A stretch of 64,000 nt of DNA from Rhodococcus sp. KBS0724. Its GTDB lineage: Bacteria; Actinomycetota; Actinomycetes; Mycobacteriales; Mycobacteriaceae. This document shows, piece after piece, positions 52,902 through 62,159 of the stretch. The stretch is from the NCBI RefSeq assembly GCF_005938745.2, contig NZ_VCBX02000001.1, positions 5,594,501 through 5,658,500 of the forward strand, read 5' to 3'. Positions within the stretch are counted from its first letter, which is position 1; each line of letters opens with the position of its first letter. The position numbers and the translations under genes are program-made. The notes under the pieces are model-generated. The model had not been told where the DNA came from and did not search any database. It worked only from the letters and a program-made list of their open reading frames with translations.

Positions 52902-53669
52902 TCAGCTCTTCACTGCGGTGAGCTTCGCGATGTTGTCCCGGAAATCCTCGCTCTGGAAAGTCAACTCTTCGGCCGTCGTCGCAAAGTCGAGTGTGGCAAG
53001 AATCGCCCGCTCGAGGTGCATGTTCAGCAGTCGCTTGGTGCTCTCGACGGCCTGACGCGGCTGCGAGGCAATCTTTTTCGCGCATTCGACGGCGTCGGCG
53101 AGCGGATCGAGAGACACATGGTTGGCCAGGCCGAGCGTGCAGGCCTTCTCAGCTCCGATGCGCGTCCCGGTCAGTGCGTATTCCTTGGCCAGCAGCAGAC
53201 TGATCTGCAGCGGCCAGGTCAGCGGTCCGCCGTCGGCGGCAACCAGTCCGACCTGCACGTGCGGGTCGGCCAGGTAGGCGGATTCTGCGATGTAGACGAT
53301 GTCGCTCAGTGCAACGAGGCTGCATCCCAGGCCGACGGCCGGGCCGTTGACAGCCGCGATCACCGGAACCCGGCACCGAGCCATTCCGAGCACCAGATCA
53401 CGACCGTGCGCGATTGTGCGAGCCCGCATTTCGGAGTCTTCGGCCAACTCCGCGAGGTAGGAAAAATCGCCACCCGCCGAGAAAGCCTTACCGTTGCCGG
53501 TAAGCACCGCGGCACGCGCGTCACGATCCGCGCTGAGCCGCGGCCACAACTCCGCCAGGCCCGTGTGCAAGCTGTCGTTGACGGCGTTGAGCGCGTCCGG
53601 TCGATTGAGAGTGATGATCCGCAGCGAGCCTTCTGCGCGGACGTCGATCTCTTCGGGCATGTCGTACAT
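52902..53669 (-). CDS. Enoyl-CoA hydratase/isomerase family protein
   Basis: 255 residues from the ATG at 53669, one base after the acyl-CoA dehydrogenase stop and after GGGAG. Crotonase pattern: LNRPDALNAVN, GKAFSAGGDFSYL, NGPAVGLGCSL and DPHVQVGLVAADGG. The standard Glu pair is not obvious (VQVGL and DGG positions), so hydratase, isomerase or hydrolase are all possible. It ends the ligase/ACAD-pair-3 operon. Confidence 0.85.
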   Translation of the reverse strand: MYDMPEEIDVRAEGSLRIITLNRPDALNAVNDSLHTGLAELWPRLSADRDARAAVLTGNGKAFSAGGDFSYLAELAEDSEMRARTIAHGRDLVLGMARCRVPVIAAVNGPAVGLGCSLVALSDIVYIAESAYLADPHVQVGLVAADGGPLTWPLQISLLLAKEYALTGTRIGAEKACTLGLANHVSLDPLADAVECAKKIASQPRQAVESTKRLLNMHLERAILATLDFATTAEELTFQSEDFRDNIAKLTAVKS

Positions 53670-53670
53670 G

Positions 53671-54759
53671 TCAAACTCCCAATCCGAGAATGCGCGAGGC
53701 AATGATGTTCTTCTGAATTTGTGATGTCCCACCCATGACGCTCTGGGCGCGGCTGTACAGGTACGACCCGAGCATCTCGGTGTCGCGGCTACCCGCCTCC
53801 GTCAACGCTGCGTGTCCGACGGCTTGATCAACCCAGGTCATGAGGAGCTTGTCGAGCGAACCCTCCGAGCCGTGGGAGAGTCCGTCCAGCTGCTCCGACA
53901 GCCGGCGACGCACGTGCAGCCGCAGCATTTCCGTTTCCACTGCAGCCCAGGCCAATTCTGTGGACGGCGGTCCGTCGCTCCTGGCTGCGAGCTGGCGGAC
54001 CAGTTTGCCGTAGCGCGCCGCGTACCCCAGCGTGGACGGTTCACGTTCGTGCCCGACAACGGTCATGGCCAATGCCCAGCCTTCACCGGGAGCGCCGACC
54101 ATCTGATCGACCGGCACACGAGCACCGTCGAAGAGCACCTGGCCGAACTCCTTGGTGACACCGTTCATCATCTTGAGCGGACGCTGCTCAATACCGGGCT
54201 GGTCCATCGAGACGATGAATGCGGTCAGTCCGCGGTGACGCTTTGCGTCGGGTTCTGTCCGTGCCAAGAGCAGGCACCAGTCGGCGACATCGCTGTAGCT
54301 GGTCCAGATCTTGTGGCCCGCGATGACGTACTCGTCGCCCTCCCGCGTGGCGGTGGTCGTGAGCGAGGCAAGATCCGAACCCGCACCTGGCTCACTGAAT
54401 CCCTGGCACCAGCGTTCGGTGCCGTTGATCATCCCGGGAAGGAATCGGCGCCGAAGATCCTCACTGCCATGCCTGCCGAGTCCATGTACCAGGTATCCGA
54501 GACTGGGCCGAGGCGGAGCACCGGCGATAGCAAGTTCCTCGTCGACGATGACGTCGTAGACAGGTGGCAGTTCTTGTCCACCATATTCTTTGGGCCACGA
54601 AGCGCCGAAGAATCCACCGCTGTACAGCGCCTGATGCCACTCACCCTGCCGTGCCCAGTACTCGTCCCCCGAACTGGGGAATGCTTTTGCCCGCTCAGCT
54701 GCCCATGACCTCAGTCGGTCTCGGAAAGCGGCTTCTTCCGGCGAATCACGAAAGTCCAA
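53671..54759 (-). CDS. Acyl-CoA dehydrogenase, large subunit (pair 3)
   Basis: 362 residues. GFSEPGAGSDLAS and IWTSYSDVADW form the FAD/substrate site; C-terminal VMGGTSQIQKNIIASRILGLG. Glu in VVGHERE is a candidate base. It overlaps the small-subunit gene by 14 bp and is followed by the hydratase, the same layout as pair 2. It should act on a bulky CoA ester in a heteromeric complex. Confidence 0.85.
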   Translation of the reverse strand: MDFRDSPEEAAFRDRLRSWAAERAKAFPSSGDEYWARQGEWHQALYSGGFFGASWPKEYGGQELPPVYDVIVDEELAIAGAPPRPSLGYLVHGLGRHGSEDLRRRFLPGMINGTERWCQGFSEPGAGSDLASLTTTATREGDEYVIAGHKIWTSYSDVADWCLLLARTEPDAKRHRGLTAFIVSMDQPGIEQRPLKMMNGVTKEFGQVLFDGARVPVDQMVGAPGEGWALAMTVVGHEREPSTLGYAARYGKLVRQLAARSDGPPSTELAWAAVETEMLRLHVRRRLSEQLDGLSHGSEGSLDKLLMTWVDQAVGHAALTEAGSRDTEMLGSYLYSRAQSVMGGTSQIQKNIIASRILGLGV

Positions 54760-55651
54760 GGTCGATCTCCTCCAGCCTTACGGGAAACAGTTCGGTGGAC
54801 GTCAATGCCCGCCGCAGGTACACATGCACGAGGCACTCCCACGTGTTACCGATTCCGCCGTGCACCTGCACTGCGGTTTCACACACGGTTCGAGTTGCCC
54901 GCGCGCAGTAGATCTTTGCGATCCGCGCTGCCGCGATCGCCTCGGCGGGCGGCAGTTCGTCCACGGCCCACGCCGCATACCGGAGCACACTCACCGATCC
55001 TTCGATCAGCGCGAGACCTTCGGCCAGCAGATGCGCAACAGCCTGGTACGACCCGATGGCCGTGCCGTACTGCTCACGGACCTTGGCGTACTCGGTCGCA
55101 ACATGGTGGGCGCCTCGTGCTGTGCCGACAAGATCGGCGCAGGTAGCCACGAGCGCAAGTGCCTCCCACCGCGTCACATCGTCAGCCGAGATTTCGCCGA
55201 GCGAATCCCCATCCTCGAGCAACTCGGCAAAACCTCGAGTCAGATCGGCGCCGGCAGCTACCGATCCGACTCGGCCCGCGAAGGCCTTGTTCTCGCGCAG
55301 GACAAGAGCATGTTCGAGGCCTGTTGCGTCGACCGCCTCGTCACCGACAGCTATCGCCCACGTGAGCTGATCGTCGGCGACATGGCGCCGTAGATCGTCG
55401 GCAAGCACCGGCCCGAGAAACGGAACGTCGACCAATCCGCGGCCGAATTCCTCTGCGACGATGGCAACTTCGACACCAGACGCGCCGTCCGACCGGAGCG
55501 AACGCCAGCCGGTAATGGCTACCGCCTTCTCCAGACGAGCATTCCGGGTGGCATCTTCCAAATCGAGGACCGAGCCCGGCCCCAGATCGTCGGCCAGTTT
55601 TGCGGCAGCGTCACGCAGCTGCCGCTGTTCATGAGTCAGACGTACGTCCAT
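54746..55651 (-). CDS. Acyl-CoA dehydrogenase, small subunit (pair 3)
   Basis: 301 residues. No SEPGxGSD segment; the C-terminal part keeps REQYGTAIGSYQAVAHLLAEGLAL and VQVHGGIGNTWECLVHVYLRRA, with the TWE motif of partner subunits. It overlaps the ligase gene by 23 bp and the large subunit by 14 bp, so the order is ligase, small subunit, large subunit, hydratase in one operon. Confidence 0.85.
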   Translation of the reverse strand: MDVRLTHEQRQLRDAAAKLADDLGPGSVLDLEDATRNARLEKAVAITGWRSLRSDGASGVEVAIVAEEFGRGLVDVPFLGPVLADDLRRHVADDQLTWAIAVGDEAVDATGLEHALVLRENKAFAGRVGSVAAGADLTRGFAELLEDGDSLGEISADDVTRWEALALVATCADLVGTARGAHHVATEYAKVREQYGTAIGSYQAVAHLLAEGLALIEGSVSVLRYAAWAVDELPPAEAIAAARIAKIYCARATRTVCETAVQVHGGIGNTWECLVHVYLRRALTSTELFPVRLEEIDLGLS

Positions 55652-57047
55652 AGCGCTCCTTGAGTTCTCGGCGCAACACCTTGCCGGAGGGCAGGCGAGG
55701 AATTTCGGGCACGAACACCACTCGCCGTAGGCGTTTGTAGCCGGCCATGCGGCCCGCTACGAGTTCCATCAGTTCCGCTTCACCGATCGAACCGTTTGTC
55801 GCGACGGCCGCGACAATCGCTTCCCCGTCTTTCGGGTCGGGAATGCCGAACACCGCGCAATCCGCGACGTCGGGGTGTCCGTGCAGGACTGCTTCGATCT
55901 CGGCCGGCGCTACCTGGAAGCCGCGTACCTTGATCATTTCCTTGAGGCGGTCGGTGATTCGCAGCCAACCGTCATCGTCGAGATGTCCGACGTCACCGGT
56001 TCGGTACCAACCGCCGGCGAACGCGCCGGCGGTTTCCTCGTCGGGAAGATAGCCGGCCATGACCGATGCCGACAGGGCCTGGATTTCTCCGGTCTCGCCA
56101 GGGCCGAGCACATCACCGGTTTCGGTAGACACAATTCGAAGGCTCACGCCCGGTGCCGCACGCCCCACGCTGTCGAGTTGCGCACCCTCGACGGGGTTGC
56201 ACGCGATGACGGGGAGCTCACTGGCACCGTACGCCGGCATCCACCCGACACCTGTTCGCCGAGTGACTTCTTCGGCGACGCTCGGTGTCACCGGCGTTGC
56301 ACCCCACATGATGTAGCGCAGCGACGACAGATCGTACGATTCGAGCTTCGGATGGGAAGCGATAGCCAAAGCGATGGGCGCAACGGCCATTTCGACGGTA
56401 ATCCGGTCTACCTCGATGTGGTGCAGCATCGCGTCGAGATCGAATCGGCGGTGAAGTCGCAGCCACGCACCGGACTCGAGAGCCGTGACGATGTTGAGCA
56501 GACCGAGTATGTGTGAAGGCGGAGTCACGATCTGCATGCGATCGCGTTCCGTCAACTCCAGCACGTCTCGCCACTGATCGACGGCAACAGCAAACGACGC
56601 GTGAGTGTGCCGGACCGCCTTGGGTAACCCGGTTGTTCCCGAACTGAAGACGAGAACGGCATCCGACGCGGGATCGGGCTCGCCGAACGTTCCGGTGCCG
56701 CGTGTGTCGGTGCTGCACGAGACCGACTCGTCAAGGCTCAGCATCGGCATCAGTTCCGCGAGCACCGGATTGTCGCCGATCGCGTACACGGGGCTTGTCG
56801 TCGCCAGTGCGTGCGCCACCTCGACGCTCTTCCACGCCGGACTGATGAGCACGACAGCGGCACCGACGCGCCAGATCGCGAGTACCGCGACAACGAACTC
56901 CGGACGATTCGACGACATGAGAGCAACGCGTTGACCAGCCACGACGCCGTCCCGAACCAGCCGCGATGCAAGTCCGTCGGCTAGCGCTTCGAGTTCTTCT
57001 CGGCTGTATTTCTGTTCGTCGAACACAAGGACGCTCTGGCCGTTCAT
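55629..57047 (-). CDS. AMP-forming acyl-CoA synthetase/ligase
   Basis: 472 residues. Motifs: VFSSGTTGLPKAVRHTH phosphate loop, YGASELP, YRTGDVGHLDDDGW, the KVRGFQVAPAEIE hinge and the C-terminal Lys in LPSGKVLRREL, as in 4-coumarate-CoA ligase-like enzymes. It activates the acid that the dehydrogenase pair 3 and the hydratase then process. It heads the operon, divergent from the reductase gene with a regulon operator between. Confidence 0.9.
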   Translation of the reverse strand: MNGQSVLVFDEQKYSREELEALADGLASRLVRDGVVAGQRVALMSSNRPEFVVAVLAIWRVGAAVVLISPAWKSVEVAHALATTSPVYAIGDNPVLAELMPMLSLDESVSCSTDTRGTGTFGEPDPASDAVLVFSSGTTGLPKAVRHTHASFAVAVDQWRDVLELTERDRMQIVTPPSHILGLLNIVTALESGAWLRLHRRFDLDAMLHHIEVDRITVEMAVAPIALAIASHPKLESYDLSSLRYIMWGATPVTPSVAEEVTRRTGVGWMPAYGASELPVIACNPVEGAQLDSVGRAAPGVSLRIVSTETGDVLGPGETGEIQALSASVMAGYLPDEETAGAFAGGWYRTGDVGHLDDDGWLRITDRLKEMIKVRGFQVAPAEIEAVLHGHPDVADCAVFGIPDPKDGEAIVAAVATNGSIGEAELMELVAGRMAGYKRLRRVVFVPEIPRLPSGKVLRRELKERYGRTSDS

Positions 57048-57134
57048 CCTTGGCTCCTCACCGGGGGATGGGGGCTAGCGCATCCCCCGTCTCGCGTGTA
57101 CAAATGCTTCATTGAGAAGATCCTATCTCGTTTG

Positions 57135-57151
57135 AGAGAATAGTATTCTCA
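57135..57151. promoter_or_regulatory. Regulon operator, AGAGAATagtATTCTCA
   Basis: One arm mismatch. It lies between the ligase operon (-) and the reductase gene (+), 35 bp before the reductase start codon. Confidence 0.8.
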
Positions 57152-57186
57152 AACTTATAGAATCTCAATATCAGCAGGAGGTAGCC

Positions 57187-58221
57187 ATGGCGAGACCACC
57201 GTTGTTCCAACGAGCGACCGTCACCCGAATCGTCAAAGAGAGCTCCGACGCACGTACGTATGTTCTCGCTCCGACCGACGGTCCGTTCACCTACAACGCC
57301 GGGCAGTTCTGCACGTTCCGCGTCGAGGTCGACGGCACCGAACTGTTCCGCTCCTACTCGATGTCGAGTTCACCCGACACCGACCACGAATTGATGACCA
57401 CCGTCAAACGTGTTGCCGGAGGCAAGGTCTCGAACTGGCTGCACGACAATGTCTCCGAGGGCGACGAAGTAGTCGTCACCAGGCCCGCCGGCACGTTCTG
57501 CCTGCGTGAGTCGCAGGCGCCGCTGCTCGGTTTCAGCGGCGGCAGCGGCATCACCCCGATCCTCTCGCTCGCCAAGACCACCCTCGCCACCACCGATCGC
57601 GACGTTCACCTCCTGTGCGCCGATCGTGATCACGACTCGATGATCTTCGAGCGCGTTCTCTCGGAACTGGTCGACCGCTACCCCGGCCGACTGACCGTCG
57701 CACGCCACCTCGATGACAAGAACGGCTTCCTCGACAAAGCCGCAGTACTCGAATTTGTCGGCGAACACGTGGGCGCCGACAGCTACCTGTGCGGCCCCGA
57801 ACCCTTCATGGATCTGATCGAATCGGCGTTACCCGGACCGGGCCGCATCTTCAGCGAACGGTTCGGCAGTGCGGCCGAACCGATTAACACGGCCGAACCC
57901 ATTTCCACCGGCGAATCTGCCGCTACCGAAACAACTTCCACCGAGGTCACCGGAACCGTGACCATCGTTCTCGGACGAAAGAAGACCTCGGTACCACGAC
58001 ACCCCAACGAGACGTTATTGGAAAGCGCTCGGCGAGCAGGACTTACACCGCCGTTTTCCTGCGAAGCCGGAAACTGCGCAACGTGCATGGCACATGTGAC
58101 CTCAGGAAGTGCCGTGATGAGAATCAACGACGCACTGACCGAGGAAGAGGTGTCGGACGGCTACGTTCTCACCTGCCAGGCAGTACCCGACTCCGAGTCC
58201 ATCACGGTCAAGTACGAGTGA
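57187..58221 (+). CDS. Rieske oxygenase reductase, FAD plus [2Fe-2S] (KshB-like)
   Basis: 344 residues. N-terminal FAD-binding domain (RSYSMSSS), NAD domain (GFSGGSGITPILSLAKTTL, YLCGPEPFMDLIE) and a C-terminal plant-type [2Fe-2S] domain with Cys292, Cys297, Cys300 and Cys330 (SCEAGNCATC ... TCQAVP). A Thr/Glu/Ala-rich linker with a repeated AEPI(N/S)T joins the last two. This is the layout of KshB and HsaB-type partners, so it can feed electrons to the Rieske oxygenases of the region. Good AGGAGG upstream of the ATG. Confidence 0.9.
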   Translation: MARPPLFQRATVTRIVKESSDARTYVLAPTDGPFTYNAGQFCTFRVEVDGTELFRSYSMSSSPDTDHELMTTVKRVAGGKVSNWLHDNVSEGDEVVVTRPAGTFCLRESQAPLLGFSGGSGITPILSLAKTTLATTDRDVHLLCADRDHDSMIFERVLSELVDRYPGRLTVARHLDDKNGFLDKAAVLEFVGEHVGADSYLCGPEPFMDLIESALPGPGRIFSERFGSAAEPINTAEPISTGESAATETTSTEVTGTVTIVLGRKKTSVPRHPNETLLESARRAGLTPPFSCEAGNCATCMAHVTSGSAVMRINDALTEEEVSDGYVLTCQAVPDSESITVKYE

Positions 58222-58585
58222 GACGGGAGAAGACAATCCAAGATTCGTTGTAAAACAACATCATTGACGCTTTCGATCAAAGGCGTCAGCTCGGCGACAC
58301 GAGCAACATCGTCGCGCCCGATTTCGGCCACAGCACTCGGGCGCAGCTTCGGCGACCCTCAATCCTGTTGATTTACAGTCCATTTACCGGCAACCGTCGG
58401 ATGTCGAAATGCACCGACAAGAGTTCTATCCAGGTTTCTCTTGCTATTCGCAGTGATCATTGAATATATTACAACAAATCCAGGTGCGCCAAGAGTGCGC
58501 ATAATCACACGCAAGCTTCGTAACAGTCCAAAATCTCTGCGTACAAGGAACTTTGGCCGCGCTTGCATGATGAAAGTCGAGTTGG
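58222..58585. other. 364-bp gap before the ABC transporter operon
   Basis: No plausible gene. It is richer in A and T than the neighbours. A weak hairpin (TGACGC 58265-58270 with GCGTCA 58283-58288) may end the reductase transcript, and the AT-rich part near 58440-58480 probably holds the promoter of the ABC transporter. No copy of the regulon palindrome was seen, so the transporter may be outside that regulon. Confidence 0.5.
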
Positions 58586-59539
58586 ATGATTCTCACAATT
58601 ACGAGACGTGTAGGCCGCAGCTTGGTGGTCGTCTTGTTGGTAGCGGCAGCAGCTGTTCTACTGTTGAGCCTGGCGCCCGGGTCTGCCGCCGAGGTGATCC
58701 TGGGTGAAAACGCTACCCCCGAGGCCGTTGCGGCGATGGAAGCAAAGATGGGACTCGACGTTCCCGTCTGGACTCAGTACTTCAATTGGCTCGGCGACGC
58801 ATTCCGCGGAGACTTCGGAACCTCACCGCTCACCGGGCAGTCAGTCAGCGAGGCGATCGTCGAGCGCCTCCCGGTCACTCTGCAGTTGGCCGCCATGGGT
58901 CTGATCATTGCTCTGGTCGTTGCCGTCTTGATGGCCGTCGCTTCCGCGTCGCGCCCGGGAAGCAAGCTCGACCGCGGCATCAATGTCGTTTCGGCTGTGT
59001 GCCTCTCGGTTCCCGCGTTCATCGCCGGCCCGGTCCTGATTTACTACTTCGCGATCAAATTCCAGCTCTTCCCGGTGACGGGCTGGTCACGCATGAGTGA
59101 AGGGCTCGGCGCAAACCTCCAGAGCGCACTGTTGCCCGCCATCGCAATCGCGTTGACCGAGATCGCCGCATTCCACCGACTGCTCCGCACCGACCTGATC
59201 GGAACCCTGCGTGAGGATTACGTGGCCGCGGCCCGGGCCAAGGGCATGCCAGGCTGGTACGTGATGTTCAGGCACGCGCTCCGACCGTCGTCGTTCTCCC
59301 TGATCACCGTTGCCGGCATCAGCCTGGGCCGACTCATCGGCGGCACCGTCATCGTCGAAACACTGTTCGGTCTACCCGGTTTGGGACAGCTCATCTCCTC
59401 GTCCATCACGTCACGCGACGTGATCATGGTCCAGGGACTCGTTGTCTTCATCGCCATCGTGTACGTGGGTATCAACACCCTGGTCGACCTCAGCTACGGA
59501 TTGATCGACCCACGGGTCAGGAAGGTTGTCGGAGCATGA
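58586..59539 (+). CDS. ABC transporter permease, DppB/OppB type
   Basis: 317 residues, about six membrane segments, with the DppB-like start (RRVGRSLVVVLLVAAAAVLLLSLAPG) and the cytoplasmic EAA-type loop LREDYVAAARAKGMPGWYVMFRHALRPS that meets the ATPases. It forms the channel of a peptide/nickel/opine-type importer with the next permease, whose ATG overlaps its stop by 4 bp. First gene of the five-gene operon. Confidence 0.9.
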   Translation: MILTITRRVGRSLVVVLLVAAAAVLLLSLAPGSAAEVILGENATPEAVAAMEAKMGLDVPVWTQYFNWLGDAFRGDFGTSPLTGQSVSEAIVERLPVTLQLAAMGLIIALVVAVLMAVASASRPGSKLDRGINVVSAVCLSVPAFIAGPVLIYYFAIKFQLFPVTGWSRMSEGLGANLQSALLPAIAIALTEIAAFHRLLRTDLIGTLREDYVAAARAKGMPGWYVMFRHALRPSSFSLITVAGISLGRLIGGTVIVETLFGLPGLGQLISSSITSRDVIMVQGLVVFIAIVYVGINTLVDLSYGLIDPRVRKVVGA

Positions 59540-60438
59540 CGCGATCAGTTGTCGAAGACCGAACCGGCTCACAGGACGAGCAACCGTCCGACCCGGCGTT
59601 GCCTCTGGTGCCACCGGCAAAGAAGTCACGATCCATTCTGGTGTACTTGTCTTTCGGATGGCTCGTCGCAGTACTTCTCGCCGCTGCGCTCGCGAACATC
59701 CTGCCCATTGCTCCCTACTCCGTTCCGATTGGCGCACCGCGCCTTTCACCGTCGTTCGAGTCTCTCGATCTACTCCTGGGGACAGACACGCTCGGGCGTT
59801 CAATGCTCTCCCGCATCATCTACGGTGCCCGTGTCTCGCTTCTTGTAGGCACTGTAGCCGGATTGATCGGTTTTGTGGTGGGCTCCTTCATCGGCCTGAT
59901 CGGCGGCTACTTCGGTCGACGTCTCGACTCCGGTGTCACACTCCTCGCCGACGCGATGCTCGCATTCCCACCGCTGATTCTGCTGCTGGCGCTGGCGTCC
60001 GTCCTGACCCCCTCGATTCCGACAATGCTGCTCGGACTGACCTTGGTCGTGATCCCCGGTTTCATCCGTCTCGCACGAGCCAACACAATGTCCTGGAGCT
60101 CGAGGGAATTCGTACGCGCCGCAAGGAACATGGGCGCCGGACACTGGCGAATCCTGTTCAAGGAGATCCTGCCCAACGTCCTCGCTCCCCTGGCTGCGTT
60201 CCTGCCGATCATCATGGCCGCTCTAATCGTCGCCGAAGGCTCACTGAGCTTCCTCGGCCTGGGAATCCCACCGCCACAGCCCAGTTGGGGCGGAATGATC
60301 GGCGACGGCAAGAACTACATTGCCGACTACCCACACTTGGTCTTCGTTCCTTCGTTGGCGATCTTCTTCACGGTGTTCGCCCTCAATCAGGCAGGTGACT
60401 TCCTCCGCAACAAGTTCGACCGCACTCTGCACGACTGA
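59536..60438 (+). CDS. ABC transporter permease, DppC/OppC type
   Basis: 300 residues. The DppC features are LLGTDTLGRSMLSRIIYGARVSLLVG after the first membrane segment and the EAA loop SREFVRAARNMGAGHWRILFKEILPN, followed by GSLSFLGLGIPPPQPSWGGMI. It pairs with the DppB-like permease. The substrate-binding gene follows after 100 bp. Confidence 0.9.
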   Translation: MTRSVVEDRTGSQDEQPSDPALPLVPPAKKSRSILVYLSFGWLVAVLLAAALANILPIAPYSVPIGAPRLSPSFESLDLLLGTDTLGRSMLSRIIYGARVSLLVGTVAGLIGFVVGSFIGLIGGYFGRRLDSGVTLLADAMLAFPPLILLLALASVLTPSIPTMLLGLTLVVIPGFIRLARANTMSWSSREFVRAARNMGAGHWRILFKEILPNVLAPLAAFLPIIMAALIVAEGSLSFLGLGIPPPQPSWGGMIGDGKNYIADYPHLVFVPSLAIFFTVFALNQAGDFLRNKFDRTLHD

Positions 60439-60538
60439 AACGCTGCACGACCGGCACTCGTCACAACCGAACGACCAAGACCGTTTTCCCGCTCGACCCG
60501 ACGTACCCGTTTCCACGTTCCACCTGAGAGGGCATTCC

Positions 60539-62107
60539 ATGATCCGAAAAAGACGCTTACTGACAGCGGTCGCGATGGTGTGTACCGCAGCATTCGTGCT
60601 GACCGCCTGCGGCTCCGATTCCGGCAGCAGCAACGAGGGCACTACGGCGGCAGGCGATCCCGTATCCGGCGGTGCCGGCCGCGCGATCATGGCGGGCGAG
60701 CCGCGGTCCCTCGACCCCGCCACGCTGTCCAACACCTGGGCACACCAGGGCATCCTCGGCAACTCGCTGTACGGCACGTTGATGATCAACGACACCAAGA
60801 CCCTCGATGTCACGTACACCATGGCCGAGGACTTCTCGACTACCGACGGTGGCGCTTCGTTCAACCTGAAGCTTCGCCCTGACGTGAAGTTCTCGGACGG
60901 AACTCCCCTCGACGCCGAAGCGGTCAAGTTCAACTGGGAGCGCCTCAAGGACCCGGCTCTCGGTTCGACATCCGCTCGCTACGTCGCACAGATCGCTAAT
61001 TTGAGCGTCGTCGATCCGGCCAACCTCAACGTCACGATGGTCATGCCGACTCCGCACTACGCGCAGACCCTCATCGCCAGTTCGATGAACTGGATCGCCT
61101 CACCGGCCGCTTTGCAGAAGGGTCAGGCCGGGTTCGACGAGAACCCGATCGGCGCCGGCCCGTTCACGCTCACCAAGTGGGCACGGCAGGACTCCATCGA
61201 ATTGGCAAAGAACCCCACGTATTACGACGCGCCCCGTCCGTACCTGGATACCCTCACCGTTCGCGTGGCTCCTGACACCAATCAGCGTTACAACACACTG
61301 TCGACCGGTGGCGCTGATCTGATCAGCGAATCCAATTGGCAGACGCTGGATACGGCCGAGACTGCCGGCTTCCCCACCGATATCGTTCCGATGGGCGGCG
61401 GCCAGTACCTGTCCATGAACTTCCGGCGCGCACCATTCAACGACGAGCGTGCCCGTCGCGCGGTGTCGCTCGCAGTTGATCTCGATGCTCTGAACACCGT
61501 CGTCTACAGCGGCAAGGGCGAGGTTCCGGACACTCTGTTCCAGGAATCCTCCCCGTTCTACGCAGACATCCCGCTCGCGGAGTACAACAAGGCCGAAGCG
61601 CAGAAGCTCTTCGACGAGCTGGCTGCCGAAGGCAAGCCCGTGTCCTTCACCTACACGTCGTACCCGACGGCCGAGAGCAAGACCGCAGGTGAGGCACTTC
61701 AGGCCCAGTTGAGCGCATACAAGAACGTCGAGGCCAAGGTCGATGTTGTCGACTACGCCGCCGCCACCGCCAAGATGGGTACCAAGGACTTCGACATGGT
61801 GGTCTCCTCCGCGATCATCCAGGATCCGGATTCCATGTGGTCGACTTTCCACAACAAGTCCCCGGGCAACATCATCGGCGTCGACGATCAGGAACTCAGT
61901 GACGCACTCGACGTCGGCCGCACCTCACAGTCACAGGACGAGCGCAAGGCCGCGTACACAACCGTCCAGGAGCGCCTCGCCGACCTCACCGTCGGACTCT
62001 GGTACATCCGCGCAGCACCGTCGACCGTGACGGGCAAGGACGTACAGGGCGTCACCATGTACGGCTCGGGTTCGCCTCTCACGGACGGTATGTGGATCGC
62101 GAAGTAG
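60539..62107 (+). CDS. ABC transporter substrate-binding lipoprotein (family 5)
   Basis: 522 residues from ATG 60539; an upstream open frame is only read-through. A signal peptide (RKRRLLTAVAMVCTAAFVLTAC) ends in the lipobox LTAC with Cys24 as the lipid-bearing residue, so it is anchored outside the membrane. The body is a family-5 (oligopeptide/nickel) binding protein: RSLDPATLSNTWAHQGILGNSLYGTL, FSDGTPLDAEAVKFNWERL and ENPIGAGPFTLTKWARQD. The ligand is unknown; peptides or a pathway substrate are both possible. Confidence 0.9.
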   Translation: MIRKRRLLTAVAMVCTAAFVLTACGSDSGSSNEGTTAAGDPVSGGAGRAIMAGEPRSLDPATLSNTWAHQGILGNSLYGTLMINDTKTLDVTYTMAEDFSTTDGGASFNLKLRPDVKFSDGTPLDAEAVKFNWERLKDPALGSTSARYVAQIANLSVVDPANLNVTMVMPTPHYAQTLIASSMNWIASPAALQKGQAGFDENPIGAGPFTLTKWARQDSIELAKNPTYYDAPRPYLDTLTVRVAPDTNQRYNTLSTGGADLISESNWQTLDTAETAGFPTDIVPMGGGQYLSMNFRRAPFNDERARRAVSLAVDLDALNTVVYSGKGEVPDTLFQESSPFYADIPLAEYNKAEAQKLFDELAAEGKPVSFTYTSYPTAESKTAGEALQAQLSAYKNVEAKVDVVDYAAATAKMGTKDFDMVVSSAIIQDPDSMWSTFHNKSPGNIIGVDDQELSDALDVGRTSQSQDERKAAYTTVQERLADLTVGLWYIRAAPSTVTGKDVQGVTMYGSGSPLTDGMWIAK

Positions 62108-62159
62108 CCGAAAGCAATTCGACGCAGTAGCCGACTACAGATCAAAGGGCCGGATCACC

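Noticed and set aside
57113..57129. TGAGAAGatcCTATCTC as a further regulon operator
   Set aside because: Only the left half-site fits; the right arm has too many mismatches.
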